Source: a virus
IMG/VR virus record: IMGVR_UViG_3300050821_015826
Location: 1 to 23,082 of that record
Strand: one strand, 5' to 3'
DNA: 23,082 bases
The position numbers were made by a program, and so were the translations under genes. Shown here in pieces: positions 1-6,701 of this stretch. Below the pieces are notes generated by a model. That model saw nothing but the letters and a program-made list of their open reading frames with translations, ran no database searches and was not told the DNA's origin. How positions within the stretch are numbered: the first letter of the stretch is position 1; each line of letters opens with the position of its first letter.

Positions 1-176
1 GTCTTGGTGCGGGCGGAGCCGGAGTCCGTCTCAACGGTAATGCCCATGCTGCGCAGCTCATCTACGATCCCCTGCATCTTCCGGGCAACCTCAGCCGCGA
101 CGGTAAGCTGATTGAGATCCGACATGTCGATGTAGGCGTTGACACCGATGCGGTATGAAGCGGTTTGGATAGCCAT
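1..176 (-). CDS. Hypothetical protein, 3' part beyond window edge
   Basis: An open frame on the minus strand starts at an ATG (176) and runs off the left edge, giving 58 visible residues (MAIQTASYRIGVN...). A good ribosome binding site, AGAGGTAA, precedes the ATG at a normal distance. The visible part is soluble, with an alternating hydrophobic pattern around residues 20-45 that suggests helices, including VAAEVARKMQGIVDELRSMG. I do not recognise the family. It lies downstream of the DUF932 gene but is separated from it by a terminator and about 170 bp, so it probably has its own promoter. Confidence 0.7.
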   Translation of the reverse strand, partial: MAIQTASYRIGVNAYIDMSDLNQLTVAAEVARKMQGIVDELRSMGITVETDSGSARTK

Positions 177-346
177 GTGACTTACCTCTGTTGGCACGCT
201 GCCGGGAAATTCCGGCTTGTGGATATTAACCAATTAACGGATGTTAAGGTATGTTGGTTTCGCAGGTTGAACCCAATAGGAATGCGATAGGCGCATGAGC
301 GGGAAAATGCCTATTTATCATTAGATAATTCTAATTGTGCTGGCTC
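177..346. other. Noncoding gap with likely leftward promoter
   Basis: No credible gene lies here. The segment at 300-340 is AT-rich. A short hairpin (GCCGG 201-205 / CCGGC 212-216) sits just upstream of the ribosome binding site of the leftward gene ending at the window edge. I could not pick a convincing -35/-10 pair. The 13-mer at 327-339 occurs again at 2981-2993 in the other large noncoding region. Confidence 0.4.
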
Positions 347-374
347 AAAAAAAAGAGGGCGCCGAAGCGCCCTC
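347..374 (-). terminator. Intrinsic terminator of DUF932 gene
   Basis: On the minus strand a perfect 8-bp stem (GAGGGCGC / GCGCCCTC) closes a C(TTCG)G tetraloop and is followed by eight T. It starts 22 bp after the DUF932 stop codon. This is a textbook rho-independent terminator. The plus-strand side lacks a T tract, so it should act leftward only. Confidence 0.92.
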
Positions 375-396
375 AAAAAGGTTAAGGTGGAAGGCT

Positions 397-1386
397 TTAG
401 GCGACTAGCGCCAGTGCTGCGTTGAAAACGTCCAGCTTGCGGTCCGAATTTTTCCCGAACCATGCGCTGCTAAGACGCGCGTCCTGATTGCGTCCCGCAT
501 GGTGATCGAAAAATTCCGTGGCGGCGTTTACCAATCCCCAAGCGGTGCCGCTGCGAGACGCAAGATTGCTGGCAATGCCAGCCCCATTATAAAGGCGGAC
601 AATCTCGCCCATAAGACGGGCGTTAGGTTGATCCTCAATCTTTCCTCCCGCGTCTAGCGCCGCGCGATCGCCAATGGCGTCAATAAGGATGTTGACGGCT
701 TCAGCCTTAGTAAGCCTGCGCCGCGCCAGTGCCTCTACATTCGCACGGAAATAATCGAACTGTTCCGCAACCAATCCCAGATCCATCCGCACTTGCTGCG
801 CGTTGAAGGTGGTGGAATGCTTTACGGAAACCGCGTGCTTGGATTTCTCCGCCATCCCCATGGCGAGAGTGTTAGCACAAACGACGCAGGTGGAGATAAC
901 TCTAGCCGTGGTTGCCATGGAACCGTCGCAAGCGGTGGCGAACAGGATATGCCCTGTTACTACGTCACCGTTTCCCAAGGTGAAATTGTCGGGAAGGCTG
1001 GCCTGCGCCCAATATTTGCTGCCGCCGTACAGAACGCCAGCGGTGACAAGTTTAATTCCCATGGCGCGCGTTTGCTCGTCAAAAAACTCCAGGGCTTCAC
1101 GAGGCTGGACGAGTTTGAATTTCTGAGAACCTCTTCCCAAAGGAACGAGAGTGTCGTTCCGGAAGAAAACCTCTTCTTCTTCCCAGATTTGGAGCGGAGC
1201 ATCCGGGTCGCGGGACGTGGCGAAGCGGACTTTGCTTCGCAGGACCTTGAACGCCAGCCCGGCGGCGGTTGCCCATTCGTCTAGAGAAGCATCTTCCTTA
1301 AGCTTCTGCCCTAGACCATGCCACGGGGTATCGCCCATGTAGGCCATGTCCGCTTTACCACCAACTACTCTAAGCATGTGGGCCAT
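397..1386 (-). CDS. DUF932 phage/plasmid-like protein
   Basis: This 329-residue protein has the N-terminal signature of the DUF932 family (phage/plasmid-like protein TIGR03299): MAYMGDTPWHGLGQKL at about residues 14-29, in a protein of normal family length. The family is widespread in phages and plasmids; its biochemical role is not settled. The ATG at 1386 is preceded by GAGGAAA at good spacing, which favours it over the internal Met codons at 4 and 14. The gene forms its own unit: a T-rich terminator lies just upstream on the same strand (1453-1479), an extended -10-like promoter lies near 1421-1431, and a strong terminator follows the stop. Confidence 0.9.
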   Translation of the reverse strand: MAHMLRVVGGKADMAYMGDTPWHGLGQKLKEDASLDEWATAAGLAFKVLRSKVRFATSRDPDAPLQIWEEEEVFFRNDTLVPLGRGSQKFKLVQPREALEFFDEQTRAMGIKLVTAGVLYGGSKYWAQASLPDNFTLGNGDVVTGHILFATACDGSMATTARVISTCVVCANTLAMGMAEKSKHAVSVKHSTTFNAQQVRMDLGLVAEQFDYFRANVEALARRRLTKAEAVNILIDAIGDRAALDAGGKIEDQPNARLMGEIVRLYNGAGIASNLASRSGTAWGLVNAATEFFDHHAGRNQDARLSSAWFGKNSDRKLDVFNAALALVA

Positions 1387-1420
1387 AAGACTTTTCCTCG
1401 AAAGAGTGAACCGAACGACA

Positions 1421-1431
1421 CATATATAGCA
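1421..1431 (-). promoter_or_regulatory. Possible extended -10 promoter for DUF932 gene
   Basis: Reading leftward, TGCTATATATG gives a TGn extended -10 element about 35 bp upstream of the DUF932 start. No good -35 hexamer is seen 16-18 bp further up, only AT-rich sequence. The leftward gene upstream ends in a terminator, so a promoter is expected in this gap. Confidence 0.4.
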
Positions 1432-1452
1432 CGGCTGATTTTAGTTTTAAAC

Positions 1453-1479
1453 AAAAAACGGAGGGAAAAAATCCCTCCG
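1453..1479 (-). terminator. Intrinsic terminator after the leftward three-gene unit
   Basis: An 8-bp stem (CGGAGGGA 1459-1466 / TCCCTCCG 1472-1479) with a 5-base loop is followed on the minus strand by six T. The plus-strand side also has a T-rich run (1481-1490), so it may work both ways. A second perfect 7-bp hairpin (1498-1504 / 1509-1515) overlaps the stop codon of the 52-aa gene just upstream. Confidence 0.85.
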
Positions 1480-1506
1480 CTATTTTTCTTCCCGCTTGCG
1501 GAATCC

Positions 1507-1665
1507 TTATTCCGCACTATATCCCATGGCTTTAAGATCGCCCGCAGCGTAAAGGAAGCCTAGTTTGCGCAACTCCTCTTTCGTTAGCCTCTTCCCTAGC
1601 GGGACGGCGGCCCCGAGAATGCTTTCTGAAAACGCCTTCCATCCCTTCCATCTTATCGGTTTCAT
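1507..1665 (-). CDS. Small hypothetical protein, 52 aa
   Basis: The ATG of this frame overlaps the TGA of the upstream 60-aa gene (ATGA at 1662-1665), the coupling used throughout the window, which is the main reason to accept it. The product (MKPIRWKGWKAFSESILG...) is basic at its N-terminus with a predicted helical middle, and it has no motif I recognise. It is the last gene of the leftward unit and is followed at once by the terminator hairpins. Confidence 0.65.
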   Translation of the reverse strand: MKPIRWKGWKAFSESILGAAVPLGKRLTKEELRKLGFLYAAGDLKAMGYSAE

Positions 1666-1844
1666 GCCGCCTCACTTATTAGAAAATCCTCCGGCGCAGC
1701 CACGCCGCAACGCAGTTGCGTCTCCGCGCGCAGCGCAGCGTATACATCCTTTTGGCCTTCCACACTTCGGACAACCATCTTGATCAGCCTTTCGGCCTTT
1801 TCCCTGTCCGCGTGGTAGAGCCTGTTCCATTCCATCTTGTTCAT
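1662..1844 (-). CDS. Small hypothetical protein, 60 aa
   Basis: The start is set by a strong AGGAGAAGGAAG ribosome binding site directly upstream of the ATG at 1844. The protein (MNKMEWNRLYHADREKAERL...) is highly charged and probably helical, without Cys clusters or membrane segments. It lies between the 235-aa and 52-aa genes of the same strand. The 50-bp gap upstream holds an imperfect hairpin (1856-1879) that covers part of its ribosome binding site. I do not recognise the family. Confidence 0.75.
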   Translation of the reverse strand: MNKMEWNRLYHADREKAERLIKMVVRSVEGQKDVYAALRAETQLRCGVAAPEDFLISEAA

Positions 1845-1855
1845 CTTCCTTCTCC

Positions 1856-1879
1856 TATAAGGGGATTTCTCCCCCTATA
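1856..1879 (-). promoter_or_regulatory. Hairpin in leader of the 60-aa gene
   Basis: TATA, one mismatch, GGGGA, a four-base loop, TCCCC and TATA form a near-perfect stem in the short gap between two leftward genes. It sits against the AGGAG ribosome binding site (1852-1856 region) and could tune translation or mRNA stability. There is no T tract, so it is not a typical terminator. Confidence 0.35.
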
Positions 1880-1897
1880 GAGAAGAAATCCTTTCTA

Positions 1898-2605
1898 CTA
1901 AAAGCCCGCATCCTCTTCCGGGGCTGACGTATGCGTCACAGTGGTTGCCGTCACTTCAAAAGGCGAGAGCAACGCTTTTGAGGAGTGCGCAACATGGGCT
2001 AGGGCGTCTGCCAACGTCCGCTGATACTCCTTCTTGCCTTCCGCAACGACTTCATCCCGGATTTCGGCCGCACGGCCGGAAAGTCCGGTATTCGCTAGCC
2101 ACTCACGCGCGGTGCGCTTGACGCAGTTCGCACGGGACTGATTGCGGGGCGCGGCCGAAGCTTCCCGCTCTTCCGAAGTGTACCGGGTTTCGTACCACTC
2201 CTTCAGTGCAGCTTCCGGGTCGCGGGACTTCTTTACCGTTGTGTCGCGACGGTGCTCTACGAACGCAACGGCCGCATCGAAGATATGCTCAGCTTCCGAA
2301 GGAACGTTAGACGGCAGAAGACCGTCATTGAAAGCCTTCCGGGCTTCACTAGCCCCCTTCTCCTGCGCTGCCCGATGCTTCTCTTCTTCATCCTTCGCGG
2401 AAATCCCGTAAGCCGCTTTCTTCTTCGCCTTTTCAATCTCAAACGCGATCGCGATGGCGACGAAGTCCGCAACATGCCCAAGGGCCAGCTTGTGAACATT
2501 CACCCCGTCAATTACCGGGGCTAACCCTGGGAACGCGTCGCCCAGAGTTTCCATGCGCTTCGCGCTTTCCTCAACGCCGTCTTCCTTAATTTCCTGCCGT
2601 GCCAT
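1898..2605 (-). CDS. Hypothetical protein with acidic DAGF C-terminal tail
   Basis: This 235-aa soluble protein starts at an ATG preceded by AGGAG at good spacing. It is rich in Ala, Glu and Lys and looks mostly helical, with a very charged segment (about residues 58-95) that could form a coiled coil. I do not recognise a domain. The last 20 or so residues look unstructured and end in APEEDAGF. Two other, non-homologous proteins in this window (ending at 12377 and 12910) carry nearly the same end, which suggests a shared docking peptide, much as bacterial SSB ends in an acidic stretch plus Pro-Phe. It is the first gene of the leftward unit, transcribed from the divergent control region. Confidence 0.85.
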   Translation of the reverse strand: MARQEIKEDGVEESAKRMETLGDAFPGLAPVIDGVNVHKLALGHVADFVAIAIAFEIEKAKKKAAYGISAKDEEEKHRAAQEKGASEARKAFNDGLLPSNVPSEAEHIFDAAVAFVEHRRDTTVKKSRDPEAALKEWYETRYTSEEREASAAPRNQSRANCVKRTAREWLANTGLSGRAAEIRDEVVAEGKKEYQRTLADALAHVAHSSKALLSPFEVTATTVTHTSAPEEDAGF

Positions 2606-2644
2606 TCCAAAAACTCCTGTTGGTGAAAAACTTCTAGAGAACAG

Positions 2645-2672
2645 AACATAGCACTTTTAGAACGCAGTTCAA
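2645..2672 (-). promoter_or_regulatory. Leftward promoter candidate for 235-aa gene
   Basis: On the minus strand, TTGAAC (2667-2672) is followed by 16 bp and TATGTT (2645-2650), with TG at the extended -10 position. It lies about 40 bp upstream of the 235-aa gene start and would drive the three-gene leftward unit. Confidence 0.55.
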
Positions 2673-2877
2673 TGAAAAAAGAAGGGAATGGGAAGATTTT
2701 TTGGGGAAGCAATAAAATGCAGATTTCTGCGGAAGTTGGCATGAGGATTGCAACACGCACGGGACGCGCGGATGATAATGTGGAGCGCCAGAGCCTCCCC
2801 GGCATTTAAAAGACGTTTGATAACCATCCCCCAGAACGTATCCATATGACGCCCCACAACGATTTATGAAAAAGGCG

Positions 2878-3027
2878 TTCTCCCCGGCTTAAAGCGTCAC
2901 TAGAGACTGCTATTTCTTATAGAAAAAAAATTTTTTCTTTACATATATAATAAACTATGCTAGGCAAGCCTAATTCCACAAATTCTAATTGTGTAATCCA
3001 ATTTATGCTGTTTTAAGCCGGGGAGAA
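2878..3027. repeat. Perfect 16-bp inverted repeat pair flanking AT-rich core
   Basis: The 16-mer at 2878-2893 (TTCTCCCCGGCTTAAA) returns as its exact reverse complement at 3012-3027. Partial matches extend outward on both sides (GCG and runs of A/T). The 118 bp between them contain the A8T6 tract and other AT-rich sequence. The right arm ends 27 bp before the -35 of the rightward promoter. Arms this far apart fit paired protein binding sites (DNA looping, repression) or an origin better than a simple hairpin. Confidence 0.8.
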
Positions 3028-3054
3028 ACGCTTTTACATTAATCATTTTCGGGC

Positions 3055-3083
3055 TTGACCTGAGCACGCCCCAGGGCTACATT
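3055..3083 (+). promoter_or_regulatory. Main rightward promoter
   Basis: TTGACC at 3055-3060, a 17-bp spacer and TACATT at 3078-3083 make a good sigma-70-type promoter, 33 bp upstream of the first rightward gene. The CTTGAC -35 and the GGGC next to the -10 recur in the second rightward promoter at 12393. Confidence 0.75.
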
Positions 3084-3115
3084 ACCACACGTCACATTAC
3101 ACATTAAGGACCGTG

Positions 3116-3589
3116 ATGCCCACTCATACAGAAAAAACTTTATCTTGCGCTCGCGAAGGCGTTGCTCTTTGGAAATGGGCAAGCGAAACCGCCACTACAC
3201 TGGCGCAGTTAAGCAAGAACGAAAAACTCCCTATAGAAGTTAGGATGCTTCTTAACGGCCTCGCGACGACGGGTCTTCACCTTCAACCAAATAAATGTAT
3301 CTTCTATGAAATTGATTTGACAGAAGGTAACCGCGCAAAAGCGAATGAACGCCATCGCCGTTGGAGGGCGAACAAATCCGCAAAAATCGCAATGCCAACA
3401 TATCTCCCCTCGTCACAGGACGAGAACAAAGAAGCCTTCCAAATGTGGGATATGGGCGGTGGAACCAAGGAAACATACGAAGCTAAAGAAGCGCAAATTT
3501 TAAGCGCGATGAATTCCTACATTAAAAATGCGTCGAAAGACGTTAATTTTGATTTTATGGAACAATTAGTTAAATCCATAGGAAAGTGA
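3116..3589 (+). CDS. Hypothetical protein, first rightward gene
   Basis: The 157-aa product starts at the ATG at 3116, with AAGGA five bases before it; a GTG directly upstream (3113) is in frame but less well spaced. The protein is soluble, with a helical N-terminal half (ALWKWASETATTLAQLSKNE) and a basic patch near residues 75-95 (RAKANERHRRWRANKSAK), which could bind nucleic acid. I do not recognise a family. As the first gene behind the strong promoter it is probably expressed early. Its A+T content looks higher than that of genes further right. Confidence 0.8.
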   Translation: MPTHTEKTLSCAREGVALWKWASETATTLAQLSKNEKLPIEVRMLLNGLATTGLHLQPNKCIFYEIDLTEGNRAKANERHRRWRANKSAKIAMPTYLPSSQDENKEAFQMWDMGGGTKETYEAKEAQILSAMNSYIKNASKDVNFDFMEQLVKSIGK

Positions 3590-3590
3590 A

Positions 3591-3881
3591 ATGCCTTGGG
3601 TTAGAGAATGCCAATCGTGCGGGTATCTTCAGATAGAGAAACAACCAATCAACCCTTTAGATCCATTTTACGTAAAACGGCGGTGCAAAAGCTGCAATTT
3701 AAGAAACCTTAATGAAGGATCACTTCGGCCGCGAAGGCGTACACCGTCAAGAGAAAAATATATAAAAAGCAAAGAATTTCTAAAATGGAAAGAAGCCCAA
3801 AAGAAACTGAAAACCCCAAATTATAAATTTGTCACCACCGACGAATATTTTCTAAAAGATCTTACCTATCGTGAAGATTAG
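3591..3881 (+). CDS. Small zinc-ribbon-like protein
   Basis: The 96-aa product has two CxxC knuckles, CQSC at residues 8-11 and CKSC at 32-35, spaced as in a zinc ribbon. A very basic stretch follows (RPRRRTPSREKYIK and KEFLKWKEAQKKLK), then an acidic end. This layout suggests nucleic-acid binding, but no specific family is recognised. The ATG comes one base after the previous stop, so translation is probably coupled. The gene is clearly A-rich compared with the replication genes. Confidence 0.8.
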   Translation: MPWVRECQSCGYLQIEKQPINPLDPFYVKRRCKSCNLRNLNEGSLRPRRRTPSREKYIKSKEFLKWKEAQKKLKTPNYKFVTTDEYFLKDLTYRED

Positions 3882-3923
3882 TTAGGGAATTTATCCCAAC
3901 TGAAACTTTGGAGGAAAAGGACA

Positions 3924-4211
3924 ATGCCTAAGTCGCAGGATCTAACGAGCAAGCTGGTACAGTATTTTAACTACGTTGAGAAGGAAATTAAGAACGCGGT
4001 TCCAAACAGGAAGGCAAATATTCACATTTCCATCGGTCGCGACTACTCAGGCAATCTTAAGTTAGAGTATAAAGTCTCCGGGGAGGATTACGCAGATAAG
4101 GCGGAAACCTCCGGAACCGATCTTCTGGACGTTCTCACAGAATACCTCCGCCGCTGCGGTTTTGAAATCTCCCAGCAAACGTTGCTGGAAGCTCCAGCGA
4201 TAGACCTGTAG
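3924..4211 (+). CDS. Hypothetical protein, 95 aa
   Basis: A strong GGAGG lies before the ATG at 3924. The protein combines a helical N-terminus (LTSKLVQYFNYVEKEIKNAV), alternating residues typical of beta strands (ANIHISIGRD, LKLEYKVSGE) and a C-terminal helix (LLDVLTEYLRRCGFEI). This looks like a small alpha/beta domain, but I do not recognise it. It shares the rightward transcript and is followed two bases later by the next start. Confidence 0.75.
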   Translation: MPKSQDLTSKLVQYFNYVEKEIKNAVPNRKANIHISIGRDYSGNLKLEYKVSGEDYADKAETSGTDLLDVLTEYLRRCGFEISQQTLLEAPAIDL

Positions 4212-4213
4212 CC

Positions 4214-4450
4214 ATGCACGTCACGTGGCTGATGCCGGTCGCTATCGCAATTCCTCTAGCCTTCGCTGGAGGATTTATCTTCGGCCATGACAACGCGGTG
4301 GAAGCAATGGCTCCTGTCCTGGCCAAAGCAACACGTCAACTTAAAGAAGACGTGAAGCAATTCGAGCAAGACTCAAAAACCATCGACGATGAAAACGTGA
4401 TAATCAAGAACCTTCTGAAGCGTAACAAAGCCTGCAAACCTCTTCTATAG
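4214..4450 (+). CDS. Single-pass membrane protein with coiled-coil tail
   Basis: The 78-aa protein has a hydrophobic segment at about residues 4-24 (TWLMPVAIAIPLAFAGG...) followed by a charged, probably coiled-coil region (LKEDVKQFEQDSKTIDDENV) and a short basic end with one Cys. An N-terminal anchor plus coiled coil resembles an inner-membrane spanin (Rz type) in outline, but no outer-membrane partner overlaps it and it lies far from the holin-like gene, so that reading is weak. Start two bases after the previous stop, without a strong ribosome binding site. Confidence 0.7.
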   Translation: MHVTWLMPVAIAIPLAFAGGFIFGHDNAVEAMAPVLAKATRQLKEDVKQFEQDSKTIDDENVIIKNLLKRNKACKPLL

Positions 4451-4458
4451 GAGAAAAC

Positions 4459-4719
4459 ATGCAAAAGTATTTCCTGCGGCTTCTTTCCGGCGATGAATTG
4501 ATTGTTCATTCGTATAATGGGGATTATGACGACCTTCGGTCGGATCTTCAGGTTCACAACCGTCTTGATTTCTCTTACGACTTCAAAGACTGGGTTCCCG
4601 GAGACGGCGGTCGCGACGGCCATTGGTCCGAAGAGAAAACCCGCCCCATTTCCATTGCCTGTTCCGCGATCGCGACCGTCGAAGAACTGGACGGCGATCA
4701 CAAACCAACTGACAAGTAA
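4459..4719 (+). CDS. Hypothetical protein, 86 aa
   Basis: The ATG at 4459 follows AGGAG at good spacing. The N-terminus (MQKYFLRLLSGDELIVHSYN) looks like a small beta sheet and the rest is acidic and Gly/Asp rich. There is no membrane segment and I see no known motif. It is the last gene before a hairpin at 4724-4741. Confidence 0.75.
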   Translation: MQKYFLRLLSGDELIVHSYNGDYDDLRSDLQVHNRLDFSYDFKDWVPGDGGRDGHWSEEKTRPISIACSAIATVEELDGDHKPTDK

Positions 4720-4723
4720 TTAA

Positions 4724-4741
4724 AGGGGGCGAAAGCCCCCT
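4724..4741 (+). terminator. Terminator-like hairpin
   Basis: A 7-bp G/C stem (AGGGGGC / GCCCCCT) with a GAAA loop follows the stop codon at once. Only a short T-poor tail (CGTTTA) comes next, so termination may be partial. The core 16 bases are identical to those of the stronger terminator at 16283-16309. Confidence 0.6.
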
Positions 4742-4773
4742 CGTTTATAAAATTTAACTTGGAGGCGAAGCCG

Positions 4774-4974
4774 ATGTATTCTTATGAAGATTTAAATGAT
4801 GAAGAAAAACGCCAAAATCATGTCCGCTCCCTCATTGCTTCGGTTGCTCCTGCAAAAGGACATTGTGAAGCGTGCGGTCATGACCTTTCGGCTGCGCGAG
4901 CGCACGCAAGGACGTGCCGGTTTGCTACGAGAATATCCCGCTACGTTCCGCCTAGGCGGGAAAACACAGTCTAA
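4774..4974 (+). CDS. Small protein with C2HC zinc-finger pattern
   Basis: The ATG at 4774 has GGAGG eight bases upstream and is preferred over the in-frame TTG at 4759, which would overlap that site. The 66-aa product carries CEACGHDLSAARAHARTC, a CxxC-(n)-HxxxC pattern fitting one zinc ion, and ends in a basic tail. A DNA- or protein-binding finger is likely, but the family is unknown. Confidence 0.7.
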   Translation: MYSYEDLNDEEKRQNHVRSLIASVAPAKGHCEACGHDLSAARAHARTCRFATRISRYVPPRRENTV

Positions 4975-4995
4975 CTTTCTTTTGGAGAAGATGAG

Positions 4996-5235
4996 ATGAA
5001 ATTTACACCCTTAACCCACGACTTGCTTCTTAAATATCTACAGAACTTTCCTACAATTGACGTAAGACGCAGGAAATTGAACGAAAGTCTCGCCTTCGCC
5101 TCTTACTCCGCTTGGCGCGCTTTCTGCGATCACTTCGGAACCGCCACTCCAGTAAGCACTTCCGTTGTAGAGAGTTCCCATAATATTGGCTTCGCCAAGC
5201 AATGGCAACCTCCCCTTGGCTATTTAAAGGACTAA
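4996..5235 (+). CDS. Hypothetical protein, 79 aa
   Basis: GGAGAAG precedes the ATG. The protein is soluble with a helical start (LTHDLLLKYLQNFP) and several aromatic residues in the middle (SYSAWRAFCDHF). No motif is recognised. It directly precedes the glycoside hydrolase gene, six bases away, and may be translated with it. Confidence 0.7.
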   Translation: MKFTPLTHDLLLKYLQNFPTIDVRRRKLNESLAFASYSAWRAFCDHFGTATPVSTSVVESSHNIGFAKQWQPPLGYLKD

Positions 5236-5241
5236 TCCCCC

Positions 5242-6528
5242 ATGGATGTTTCCAAGCTTACGCTTACCTTCTCGGACGAATTCTCCGGAACTTCCCTAAA
5301 TCCCATTTGGCGCACCGCCTATGGATGGTCTGGAGGAACCGGAAGAACTCTTTCCGGTAACGCCGAAGGCGAATACTATTGCGATCCAAACGTCCCTGTT
5401 GCCTCTTCCGGAACTCCCGGAATAAATCCCTTCACTTTCACAGGCAAATCTCTAATCATCACCGCCGCTCCATCAACCGACACCTCTTCCTCCGGAACGC
5501 GCGGCCTTCCCTATTCCTCCGGTATGCTTTCCACTTGGGATACTTTCGCCCAGCCCTTCGGTTATTGGGAAATTCGGTGCCGCCTCGGAACTGGAAGTGG
5601 TTTTTGGCCCGCCTTTTGGATGTTGCCTTCGGCCATAGTTTGGCCGTGGGAGATTGATGCATTTGAAATCTTTGGAGGGCCAAATCCAAACCACGAAGGC
5701 GGTCACTTCCTTATGCACACCGGGATTATCGGTGGAACTGGACAGCACACAAAAAGCATCGCCTCACAATGGAATACCGTTCCAAACGATCCTCTTGACG
5801 GAAAATTCCACACTTACGGCCTCAATTGGCAACTGGACTTTATCTCCTGGTACATGGACGGGGTTTTGGTAAATAAAACCCCCACCCCCCAGCAATTCAT
5901 CACTCCTAGTTATGTAATCGCCAACCTCGCGGTTGGCACCAATCAAAATCTCTCCTGGCCGAAAGCTCCTGCCGCAGGCGCAACCTGTGAAATGGAAATA
6001 GACTATATACGCATTTATTCCCGCTTCTACGACGCAACTCCCGCCATCTTCACAGGGGTTTCATCTCCCGATGGGATTGATACTTCTCCCGTAGGAGCCC
6101 TTACTTCCTCCGGCCCCGTGAAGGTTGGAACTTCAGCTGTAAGCGTCTTCGCCGCCACCCTAAACCTTCCCACCTTCACTACCCTTCCTCCCGCAACCTT
6201 TCAAATTACCATCGACGACGTTGCGGTTCCGGGAACCTACACCGCCACCGCCGATCAAACAAAAGGCACTTACCCCGCAATCTCAATCTCCCCCTTCCCC
6301 CTTTACGGCGGGAGAAAACTTGGCGTAAAATTCACCAACGCCTTTTACGCCCCACCGGATAATAGAATTCTCGTCGTGAAAAACCTCACTTTCGACTGCG
6401 GGAACGGCTATTCCGGAACCCTGGATCACACAAACTTAATCCTTTCGAAGGGAATAACCGTCACCGCTGACGGAACTATCCACATCGGCAGCAACGTGAC
6501 AGTGGAATTCACCCTACCTTCTATCTGA
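5242..6528 (+). CDS. GH16-family glycoside hydrolase with C-terminal carbohydrate-binding-like domain
   Basis: Residues 1-265 of this 428-aa protein match the GH16 (laminarinase/licheninase-like) beta-jellyroll: FSDEFSGTSLNPIWR near the start, then GYWEIRCRLGTGSGFWPAFW, then the active-site motif WEIDAFEIFG with E137, D139 and E142 as nucleophile, helper and acid/base. GH16 enzymes cut beta-1,3 or beta-1,4 glucans and galactans. The C-terminal 150 residues look like a beta-sandwich; VKFTNAFYAPPDNRILVVKN recalls calcium-dependent carbohydrate-binding modules such as CBM36/60, though this is only a resemblance. There is no signal peptide, so it would leave the cell at lysis or as part of the virion. 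A role as a depolymerase of host exopolysaccharide is likely. It sits among small genes, away from any tail gene seen here. Confidence 0.88.
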   Translation: MDVSKLTLTFSDEFSGTSLNPIWRTAYGWSGGTGRTLSGNAEGEYYCDPNVPVASSGTPGINPFTFTGKSLIITAAPSTDTSSSGTRGLPYSSGMLSTWDTFAQPFGYWEIRCRLGTGSGFWPAFWMLPSAIVWPWEIDAFEIFGGPNPNHEGGHFLMHTGIIGGTGQHTKSIASQWNTVPNDPLDGKFHTYGLNWQLDFISWYMDGVLVNKTPTPQQFITPSYVIANLAVGTNQNLSWPKAPAAGATCEMEIDYIRIYSRFYDATPAIFTGVSSPDGIDTSPVGALTSSGPVKVGTSAVSVFAATLNLPTFTTLPPATFQITIDDVAVPGTYTATADQTKGTYPAISISPFPLYGGRKLGVKFTNAFYAPPDNRILVVKNLTFDCGNGYSGTLDHTNLILSKGITVTADGTIHIGSNVTVEFTLPSI

Positions 6529-6539
6529 GGATCCTTCCC

Positions 6540-6701
6540 ATGCTCCGGTATCTTGAAGTCTCCGTTGGTCTTCTGATAATCTTCTGCGCAATTCAATTCA
6601 TTGTAGATGGGATTATTTGGGAAAAAGCCACCCGGAGCATGGTTCCTTCTGTTGATTTATTCAATTGCGCTTCACCGTGTATGTCGAAGGAAGTGAAATG
6701 A
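6540..6701 (+). CDS. Small membrane protein, 53 aa
   Basis: GAGGA, overlapping the stop of the hydrolase gene, serves as ribosome binding site for the ATG at 6540. The product (MLRYLEVSVGLLIIFCAIQF...) has one hydrophobic segment at about residues 7-22 and a short polar remainder with two Cys. Its stop overlaps the next start (ATGA at 6698), which supports real translation. Function unknown; a lysis accessory or membrane-modulating role is possible but unproven. Confidence 0.65.
   Translation: MLRYLEVSVGLLIIFCAIQFIVDGIIWEKATRSMVPSVDLFNCASPCMSKEVK

Larger units (their letters stand above)
2606..3112. promoter_or_regulatory. Divergent control region between leftward and rightward genes
   Basis: This 507-bp gap separates the leftward and rightward gene blocks. 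It holds a leftward promoter candidate near 2645-2672, an AT-rich core at about 2911-2960 containing an A8T6 tract (2923-2936), a pair of 16-bp inverted repeats bracketing that core, and a rightward promoter at 3055-3083. No convincing gene was found: the only sizeable leftward frame has no ribosome binding site. Its shape would fit a phage early control switch, an origin of replication, or both. Confidence 0.7.

Noticed and set aside
793-1342. Rightward frames opposite the DUF932 gene
   Set aside because: The minus strand encodes a clear family protein with its own ribosome binding site and terminator; the opposite frames resemble nothing and lack start signals.
2669-2857. Leftward frame of 62 codons in the divergent region
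   Set aside because: It lacks a ribosome binding site, starts at GTG or a poorly placed ATG, has an odd composition (PFFFH end) and spans the leftward promoter candidate.
327-2993. 13-mer shared by the two noncoding regions (327-339 and 2981-2993)
   Set aside because: An exact AT-rich match of this length is expected by chance in 23 kb; kept only as a note.
4214-4450. Inner-membrane spanin (Rz)
   Set aside because: Only the general outline fits; there is no overlapping outer-membrane spanin and no lysis gene nearby.
5379-5946. Several 60-92-codon frames inside the GH16 gene on both strands
   Set aside because: They overlap a confidently assigned enzyme, have low-complexity Arg/His/Ser products and no ribosome binding sites.
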